A stretch of 64,000 nucleotides of DNA, taken from contig JAPPFJ010000014.1 of assembly GCA_028877215.1 (NCBI GenBank), positions 289,757 through 353,756 on the forward strand, read 5' to 3'. This stretch comes from Gemmatimonadota bacterium. Its GTDB lineage: Bacteria; Latescibacterota; UBA2968; GCA-2709665. The translations under genes were made by a program, and so were the position numbers. How positions within the stretch are numbered: position 1 is the first letter of the stretch; every line of letters begins with the position of its first letter. The notes below the pieces were generated by a model. It made no database searches. It was given only the letters and a program-made list of their open reading frames with translations, and was not told where the DNA came from. Of this stretch, positions 58,921 to 64,000 are shown one piece after another.

Positions 58921-60141
58921 ATGTTCACGTACAGGACAAACAGGAAGTTGCTATTTCTCGCCGTTTTGTTGCTCGTCTTCTCAGCATCGGACTTTTCCGG
59001 TCGCAACGCGAGGGCCGTCGTATCTCTCGATCTGACCCCAGATGACGTAGTGGGGAATCGTGCCTGTCCTGGTGATTTTGACAACAATGGTATCGTTGAA
59101 TTCGCGGATTTTCTTTCCTTTGTCGCAGTGTTTAACGCCTCTTCGGGCGATGCCAATTACAACGCGCTGATGGATATGGACGGCAATGACGTGATCGACT
59201 TTCGTGATTTTTTGCTCTTTGCCAAAGTGTTTGGCACGACCTGCGAGCCGCCGCCGGTTGTGGCCAGTGTCACGGTAAGTCCATCGTCCGCGTCAATCGA
59301 GGAGGGCGAGACGCAGCAGTTCAGCGCCACAGCCTATGACGCGGACGACGCGGAGATATCCGGCAAGACCTTCGCCTGGTCGAGCAGCAACGTCTCGGTG
59401 GCCACCATCGACTCGTCCGGGTTGGCAACGGCCGTGGACGCCGGTTCCACGACGATTACGGCGACGGTGGACGGCAAATCCGGCGCGGCGACGTTGAGTG
59501 TGACCGAGCCGCCGCCGGTTGTGGCTAGTGTCACGGTAAGTCCATCGTCCGCATCAATCGAAGAAGAAGAGACGCAGCAGTTCAGCGCTACAGCCCATGA
59601 CGCGGACGACGCGGAGATATCCGGCAAGACGTTCACCTGGTCGAGCAGCATGACTTCCGTTGCCACTGTGAGCCCATCGTCCGGATCGGCTACGACGGCT
59701 ACCGGGGTTGATGCCGGTTCCACGACGATCACGGCGACGGTGGACGGCAAATCCGGGACGGCTTCGCTGACCGTGACGGATGCGGCGCCACGAAGCCGTA
59801 CCGGCACGATCAGCGGACGAAACAACTATTCATCAGGCGGGTCGGTGACGCTGAGCGAGACTTCCGACGGGAAGCTCAGACTCAGCATTATCGGGTTGTC
59901 AACGCCGAGCGCGGCGCCGGATGTGTTTGTGGCTCTATACACCAGCAACAACATTAACTGGCCCATACGTGGTTCTTTACCTGCCGGCGCCGTGGAATTT
60001 GGCGAGGTGACACGGCAGTCGGGGAATAAGGCATGGACGTTTACTCCTGCCAGTGGAAAGAATATCGATTCATGGAGCCACCTCATTCTTCACTGCAGGC
60101 TGATCAACAGGGAAGTCGGAAGCGCTTCATTGGGCAATTGA
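58921..60141 (+). CDS. Secreted protein: dockerin-like pair, two Ig-like Big2 domains, DM13-like domain
   Basis: 406 residues from ATG 58921. The signal peptide is FLAVLLLVFSASDFSGRNARA. A dockerin type I-like pair follows (CPGDFDNNGIVEFADFLSFV and DMDGNDVIDFRDFLLF). Next are two near-identical Big_2-type Ig domains (VASVTVSPSSASIEEGETQQ / VASVTVSPSSASIEEEETQQ). The C-terminal ~110 residues (RTGTISGRNNYSSGGSVTL, APDVFVALYTSNN, SWSHLILHCRLINREVGSASL) resemble the DM13 domain with its conserved Cys. It is probably an envelope or surface adhesion-type protein. Confidence 0.82.
   Translation: MFTYRTNRKLLFLAVLLLVFSASDFSGRNARAVVSLDLTPDDVVGNRACPGDFDNNGIVEFADFLSFVAVFNASSGDANYNALMDMDGNDVIDFRDFLLFAKVFGTTCEPPPVVASVTVSPSSASIEEGETQQFSATAYDADDAEISGKTFAWSSSNVSVATIDSSGLATAVDAGSTTITATVDGKSGAATLSVTEPPPVVASVTVSPSSASIEEEETQQFSATAHDADDAEISGKTFTWSSSMTSVATVSPSSGSATTATGVDAGSTTITATVDGKSGTASLTVTDAAPRSRTGTISGRNNYSSGGSVTLSETSDGKLRLSIIGLSTPSAAPDVFVALYTSNNINWPIRGSLPAGAVEFGEVTRQSGNKAWTFTPASGKNIDSWSHLILHCRLINREVGSASLGN
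59245..59766 (+). repeat. Intragenic tandem repeat encoding two Ig-like domains
   Basis: Unit 1 (59245-59505, 261 bases) and unit 2 (from 59506) are largely identical at DNA level from GAGCCGCCGCCGGTTGTGG onward. The second diverges in its last third. This indicates recent duplication within the gene. Confidence 0.85.
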
Positions 60142-60188
60142 CCCTGATTCGAAATTATCCTGGGACCTCTCCCCCCGGTCCCTCAGAA

Positions 60189-60319
60189 GCGGTGAGAAGT
60201 AAGACGGGAGAGGGTAGAGATGGCCTGCCTTGTGAGGATTCTTTTCGTGCCGGAGGCAAGAAGGGATAAAATTTCGGGCAAGGATTTCTTCTACCGTCTC
60301 CCTTCTACCCTCTACCCGC
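60189..60319 (+). repeat. Dispersed palindromic-end element, family 2, copy 5
   Basis: 131 bp, the same length as copy 1 but reversed. It starts GCGGTGAGAAGTAAGACGG and ends CCCTCTACCCGC, with GTGCCGGAGGCAAGAAGGG and GGGCAAGGATTTCTTCTACC between. It occupies most of the 241-base gap between the two plus-strand genes. Confidence 0.8.
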
Positions 60320-60382
60320 ATTCAGGCTTTTTGTGGTTAGTGCCTTTTATCGGATTGAGGTTGAATCGCAAAGGAGCATGAA

Positions 60383-61207
60383 GTGAACAGGTTAGTTCTC
60401 GCCGGGTTGCTCACGGGTGTGATGATATTGGATTCCTCCATCGCCCACGCGGGCGGATGGACGCAGCCGAAGGGTAGGGGGTACTTCAAACTCAGCCAGC
60501 AGGCTATCAGCGCCGAGTCACTTTTCATCGCGAATGGATCGAAGACCGAGATCCCGACCGTGAGTGGCTATACGACCAGTTTTTACGGTGAATTCGGGGT
60601 GACCGATCGGGTGACGCTGGTGGGCTACATGCCGGTCTATACGCACTTCGGCGTGGATGCCGAAGGGTTCGATTCAACGACCGGTGTTGGCGATTGGGAC
60701 GCAGGTGTCAGGATCGGGATTCTGACAAAAGGACCAACGGCGGTCGGTTTGCAGGCCATGGCAGGATTGCCGCTGGGCGAATCGGGGGGGGATATCATCC
60801 TCTGGACAGGGGACGGCGAATTCAATCAGCATGTTTCCCTTCAAGTAGGCCATTCGCTCTATCCCGCACCTGCCTATCTGATAGGTGAGATCGGATACAA
60901 CAACCGAAAGAGCAGTGACAATCGTGATGACAATTACGCGGACGAGTTGCGATATAGTCTACAGGCCGGATATACGATCGCCGAGCGAATAGGCGTCTCG
61001 GTCTGGCTTCGCGGGGTCGAAGCCCTCGACAGAGCGGATGATGAGTTTCACCCGCGCAACGATCTCGAGTACTTGTCCTTTGGATCCCAGATCGATATCC
61101 ATGTTTCGCCCAACGCGGGAATTACCGCCGGCATGTCGAGATTCACGCGAAGCCACAACCTGCTCGATGCCCCTGTCTGGGAAGTCGGGTTGTTTCTGAA
61201 ACTGTAG
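60383..61207 (+). CDS. Outer-membrane beta-barrel protein (MetA/transporter-like), paralogue
   Basis: 274 residues from a GTG at 60383 with AAGGAG 6 bases before it. A signal (LVLAGLLTGVMILDSSIAHA) is followed by GGWTQPKGRGYFKLSQQ, then strands GEFGVTDRVTLVGYMP, GVGDWDAGVRIGIL, GDGEFNQHVSLQVGHSLYPAPAYLIGEIGY and LRYSLQAGYTIAERIGVSVW. The end, VWEVGLFLKL, is amphipathic. It is related to the protein at 4974-5891 (PIPIYANIDLGYRL matches PAPAYLIGEIGYNN). The transported ligand is unknown. Confidence 0.78.
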   Translation: MNRLVLAGLLTGVMILDSSIAHAGGWTQPKGRGYFKLSQQAISAESLFIANGSKTEIPTVSGYTTSFYGEFGVTDRVTLVGYMPVYTHFGVDAEGFDSTTGVGDWDAGVRIGILTKGPTAVGLQAMAGLPLGESGGDIILWTGDGEFNQHVSLQVGHSLYPAPAYLIGEIGYNNRKSSDNRDDNYADELRYSLQAGYTIAERIGVSVWLRGVEALDRADDEFHPRNDLEYLSFGSQIDIHVSPNAGITAGMSRFTRSHNLLDAPVWEVGLFLKL

Positions 61208-61479
61208 ATCGTTGCCGGCCGATCTCGACTTTGACGCGGTGACGACAGAATGATTAACGCGGCGGCCTGCCCCGCGATGTCAGTCCGCTCACTGCCGCGT
61301 GGTGTTCAATGTGCTGATGAGCGTCTGGACCGAGCCGTGCATCAAATCCGCCTGAGAATGGTTACTCAGGCTTGTTGTCGTCTTCCTCACGGGTATCGAC
61401 CTTTTCGACGATCGAGCGGTAGAACCCTTGCCGAACCCCCCGTGACGTCCGTATGTCCAAGGCGCCGGGCGGATCATGC
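61208..61479. other. Gap before the second vapBC
   Basis: No convincing gene. A startless 54-codon minus-strand frame (stop at 61362) reads protein-like but has no start codon and overlaps the promoter; it may be a remnant of an older gene end. Confidence 0.5.
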
Positions 61480-61508
61480 TTGACCTTCGGCGCGTGATCT
61501 CGTATAAT
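61480..61508 (+). promoter_or_regulatory. Promoter of the second vapBC
   Basis: TTGACC (61480-61485), a 17-base spacer and a perfect TATAAT (61503-61508). The antitoxin ATG is at 61581, with a possible in-frame CTG 21 bases earlier. Confidence 0.8.
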
Positions 61509-61580
61509 GATATCAGATTGCCATCGTTAATTGATTGCACATAGAGAAGGGAGCGCGTCCTGGCTGATGTTTCGAAGAGC

Positions 61581-61832
61581 ATGACCCTGCGTGGGCTGGA
61601 TCCCCAGCTTGCCGCCAGGTTGAGGGAGGTGGCCAGGCGGGAAGGAAAGAGCATGAACCAGACGGCACTGGACGCATTGCGACAGCAGTTCGGATTGGAC
61701 AGATCACGCCGGTTCACCGAGGTCCATAGCGACCTGGACCACCTGTTCGGACGCTGGGACGATGATGAGTTTGCCCGAATCCAAGGGAAGATCGACTCCG
61801 AACGACGCATCGATCCGGAACTCTGGCAGTGA
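61581..61832 (+). CDS. vapB2: FitA/VapB-like ribbon-helix-helix antitoxin
   Basis: 83 residues: SMTLRGLDPQLAARLREVARREGKSMNQTALDALR is the ribbon-helix-helix DNA-binding half of FitA-type antitoxins. The tail DLDHLFGRWDDDEFARIQGKI is the toxin-binding part. The stop codon overlaps the vapC start (GTGA). Translation might begin at CTG 61560, since the sequence continues open and resembles family N-termini. It is driven by the TTGACC-TATAAT promoter upstream. Confidence 0.88.
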   Translation: MTLRGLDPQLAARLREVARREGKSMNQTALDALRQQFGLDRSRRFTEVHSDLDHLFGRWDDDEFARIQGKIDSERRIDPELWQ

Positions 61833-62275
61833 ACGAATTCCTGATCGATACCAATATCTACTCGTTCGCCATGCGCGCGGAACCTGCCGTTGTGTCATTG
61901 CTTCGGCGAGCTTCGCGAATCGTGATGAGTTCGATCAGTATCGGAGAGCTGCTATCGGGCTTCAAAGGCGGCATCCGGGAGCGCAAGAACCGCGATGAAC
62001 TGGCCGAATTTCTCGATGCGCCACGTGTGGAGATATGCGCCGTCAGCGAGGATACAGCCGAGTTTTACGCCGAGATCCTCAACGGGTTGAGACGCGCCGG
62101 AACACCGATCCCGACGAACGATATCTGGATCGCTGCTCAGACCATGGAGCACGGTCTGCGGCTGGTCTCCATGGATCGCCACTTTGCGTCAGTACAGGGA
62201 TTGCTTCTGCTTTCACCGGAAGCGCCGGCGCCACAAGGGGAACAGGGAGACCTGTACGAACATTCCGCTAGTTGA
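61829..62275 (+). CDS. vapC2: VapC-like PIN-domain toxin (second locus)
   Basis: 148 residues from a GTG at 61829 that overlaps the antitoxin stop by 4 bases. PIN residues are FLIDTNIYSFA (Asp), SSISIGELLSGF (Glu), TPIPTNDIWIAAQTMEHGL (Asp) and LVSMDRHFASVQG (Asp). It is expected to be a ribonuclease held inactive by the coupled antitoxin. It differs clearly from the VapC at 3938-4354; the two systems are not recent duplicates. Confidence 0.92.
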   Translation: MNEFLIDTNIYSFAMRAEPAVVSLLRRASRIVMSSISIGELLSGFKGGIRERKNRDELAEFLDAPRVEICAVSEDTAEFYAEILNGLRRAGTPIPTNDIWIAAQTMEHGLRLVSMDRHFASVQGLLLLSPEAPAPQGEQGDLYEHSAS

Positions 62276-62347
62276 TCCATTCAAGTAGATAAAGTCAGGC
62301 CGCAAACGTCGTTGCGCGGACGCGGTCTGTTTGCGACGATTTACCCA

Positions 62348-63445
62348 ATGCCAAGGACCGGTTTCGAAGATTTCCGATTCGTCCGCCTCAACGCCGAGGT
62401 CATTCCGGTCAATCCGACCGAGGCGGGGCTATACAGGCACTACGGTATCGCGCCCATCCTGGTGGACGCGTACGAACCGGACGACATCATTGCAGGTGTT
62501 GCGGATTGCGACGCGCTGGCCGTGGTATCGGCGTCCCTTCCCGAACCGGTCATCAGGAGCCTCACCGGTTGCACGATTATCTCCCGTCTGGGCAACGGCA
62601 CGGACAAGATCGACGTCGAGACCGCCACCCGCGAGGGTATCGTGGTCTCCAACGTCCCTACGTTCTGCAACGACGAGATGGCCGACCACGTTATGGCCTC
62701 CCTGCTCGCCCTTGCCAGGCGAATACCGGCAATGTCGCGGCACTTCTACGCCGGCAGGTTCCAGAAAGCGCGAGACGAAGGTCTCAGCCTTCAACGCATT
62801 TCGAGCCTCACGCTCGGCCTGATCGGTTTCGGCGCTTCGGCCAAAGCAGTCGTGAGACGGGCAAGGCCCTTTGAGCTGAAAATACTGGCCACGAGGAAAA
62901 ACATGCGGGCGCCGCGTGACGAGGCCGATGCCCTTGGCGTACGGATGGTGGACCTCGGCACGCTGTTGGCGGAATCGGACTTCGTCTCCTTGCATCTGCC
63001 TCTTACACGTGAGACACATCACCTGCTGGACGCGTCCACCCTCAAGAAGATGAAACCCGGCTCCTTTTTCATCAATACCTGCCGTGGGGCCATCACGGAC
63101 GAGAGCGCGCTCGCCGCCCTGCTTCGAAGCGGACATCTGGCGGGCGCCGCCATTGATACGTTCGACGACATCGAAATCTTCGGCGAGCAGGAGGCCCCGC
63201 CCGACCACGCGCTCGCCCGGCTCGACAACGTGATCCTTACTCCGCACATCTCGGGCCTTTCCGTGCAGGCCAGCCGGGACGTGGCGATCACGGGCGTCGA
63301 GAACCTCGTTTCGGTACTCAGCGGCCGCTGGCCCCATCCCGACAACGTCGTCAACACCGGCGTTCGCCCGCGCCGCCCGCTGAAGGAACACGAACCCGCG
63401 CTGTTCGATCATCGAAAGGACAACGCGCTGCACCTTCAGAATTGA
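62348..63445 (+). CDS. D-2-hydroxyacid dehydrogenase family protein (C-terminal-binding-protein-like)
   Basis: 365 residues from ATG 62348; a TTG at 62312 would extend it. The D-isomer-specific 2-hydroxyacid dehydrogenase pattern is complete: VSASLPEPVIRSL, SRLGNGTDKIDVETATREGIVVSNVPTFCNDEMADHVM, the NAD loop LGLIGFGASAKAVVRRA, NTCRGAITDESALAALL (substrate Arg) and NVILTPHISGLS (catalytic His). It likely reduces or oxidises a 2-hydroxyacid with NAD(H). No family-typical gene beside it names the substrate. Confidence 0.93.
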   Translation: MPRTGFEDFRFVRLNAEVIPVNPTEAGLYRHYGIAPILVDAYEPDDIIAGVADCDALAVVSASLPEPVIRSLTGCTIISRLGNGTDKIDVETATREGIVVSNVPTFCNDEMADHVMASLLALARRIPAMSRHFYAGRFQKARDEGLSLQRISSLTLGLIGFGASAKAVVRRARPFELKILATRKNMRAPRDEADALGVRMVDLGTLLAESDFVSLHLPLTRETHHLLDASTLKKMKPGSFFINTCRGAITDESALAALLRSGHLAGAAIDTFDDIEIFGEQEAPPDHALARLDNVILTPHISGLSVQASRDVAITGVENLVSVLSGRWPHPDNVVNTGVRPRRPLKEHEPALFDHRKDNALHLQN

Positions 63446-63547
63446 CAGGAAGGGAATCCGGACCTCAATAACCGACGCAAACGAATATCCGGCGCTGCAC
63501 GGGTCATCGTCGCGGCGTCAGACGAATCACTCGAGGAGACAAATACC

Positions 63548-63913
63548 ATGGCCGAACAGGTGAGTCCGGAACCCTTCTATTCGATGTCCCGCCGCGCCGG
63601 CGATCTGCTGTTTCTCTCAGGCTTCGGCCCCGTCGAGGGCGCCGAGGTCGTTGGGAAGAATATCGAGGAACAGACCGTCTTCACGATGGACAACATGGTG
63701 CAGGTGCTGGAAAGCGAAGGCGCCACCTTCGACGATGTCGTCCGCGTCAACGTCTTCCTCCTGGACATGGCGGACCGCGACGGATTCAATAGCACCTATA
63801 TGCGGTACTTTAAAAACAAAAGCCGAATGCCCACCAGGCGTCTGGTCGGAGCCGGCGACATGTACAAGGGCATCCTGGTGGAAATCGACGCCGTCGCGTA
63901 TCTCGGAGAGTAG
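63548..63913 (+). CDS. RidA (YjgF/YER057c/UK114) family enamine/imine deaminase
   Basis: 121 residues with GAGGAG upstream of the ATG. GDLLFLSGFGPVEGA, IEEQTVFTMDNMVQVLESEGATFDDVVRVNVFLLDM and RMPTRRLVGAGDMYKGILVEIDAVAYLG match RidA, including the substrate-binding Arg in PTRRL. The family hydrolyses reactive enamines and imines left by PLP enzymes, which fits the PLP enzymes in the window. It follows the hydroxyacid dehydrogenase gene by about 100 bases. Confidence 0.93.
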   Translation: MAEQVSPEPFYSMSRRAGDLLFLSGFGPVEGAEVVGKNIEEQTVFTMDNMVQVLESEGATFDDVVRVNVFLLDMADRDGFNSTYMRYFKNKSRMPTRRLVGAGDMYKGILVEIDAVAYLGE

Positions 63914-63971
63914 CGGGTTCCGGGCGGACCGACGCGGGCGGCGCTTCCCGGCGCAAAAACGGAGATGGACC

Positions 63972-64000
63972 ATGTCGCATCCAATATTCGATCTGACCGA
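63972..64000 (+). CDS. Start of a further plus-strand gene, cut by the window edge
   Basis: ATG at 63972 with GGAG at 63961-63964; only MSHPIFDLT is visible. No family can be assigned. Confidence 0.45.

Noticed and set aside
61362..61530. 54-codon minus-strand frame that reads protein-like
   Set aside because: No start codon, and it overlaps the promoter of the second vapBC. It may be a relic of a gene end.
1..64000. CRISPR arrays, tRNA and rRNA genes, integrases, phage genes
   Set aside because: No spaced direct repeats, no rRNA stretches and no recognisable tRNA arms or mobile-element enzymes were found by eye.

Overview
The window looks like chromosome of an uncultured, Gram-negative, probably marine or host-associated bacterium of the FCB/Latescibacterota-Poribacteria type. 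This is inferred from the gene families together: phytanoyl-CoA dioxygenase-like enzymes, a large DUF6785-like transporter, Gfo/Idh/MocA dehydrogenases, many unusual beta-propeller and TIM-barrel glycosidase-like proteins, C45 peptidases, a GWxTD-type TPR protein, dockerin-like EF-hand pairs on secreted proteins, and a PorV-like porin beside a secreted protein with a type IX-like C-terminal domain. No rRNA, tRNA, CRISPR array, prophage or transposase was seen.

Layout. 1-6 kb: a left-truncated phosphoesterase/PQQ chimera, a GYD protein, a secreted GH113-like hydrolase, a vapBC pair and an outer-membrane protein. 6.3-28.4 kb: an almost entirely minus-strand block of catabolic genes (two C45 peptidases, a CocE hydrolase, three propeller glycosidase-like proteins, an Ldh-type dehydrogenase, a BNR sialidase-like protein, a large TIM-barrel hydrolase, a broken DUF4838 gene, two PhyH-type dioxygenases, a polytopic transporter and a threonine synthase-like enzyme), interrupted at 12.1-12.8 kb by a RelB-like antitoxin and a lone nucleotidyltransferase. 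28.7-36.2 kb: a compact four-gene outer-membrane operon (porin-like OMP, TonB-dependent receptor, secreted FN3/CTD protein, PorV/PorQ) with a recognisable promoter and terminator. 36.3-53.7 kb: a second minus-strand catabolic block (sugar isomerase, two Gfo/Idh/MocA, amidohydrolase, a second copy of the 671-residue hydrolase, PHP and metallophosphatase proteins, an FG-GAP protein, a transglutaminase-like protein, a channel-like membrane protein and a dockerin protein). 53.8-57.1 kb: higBA and a GWxTD protein. 57.4-64 kb: plus-strand genes (D-threonine aldolase-like, a Big2/DM13 dockerin protein, an OMP, a second vapBC, a 2-hydroxyacid dehydrogenase, RidA and the start of one more gene).

The catabolic blocks read as take-up and stepwise breakdown of complex, probably substituted carbohydrates and amides: secreted and cytoplasmic hydrolases, a TonB receptor, then dehydrogenases, isomerases and PLP enzymes. 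The substrate cannot be told from sequence. Two dispersed non-coding repeat families (three copies of a ~166-bp element with inverted ends and five of a ~131-bp element with inverted ends) sit in most of the larger intergenic gaps.

Most unusual items: a 2TM channel-like pore whose selectivity filter is replaced (about 51.1 kb), a beta-propeller apparently inserted into an Ig-like domain (20.9-22.1 kb), a possible leaderless, operator-overlapped vapB promoter (3.7 kb), and the two repeat families.
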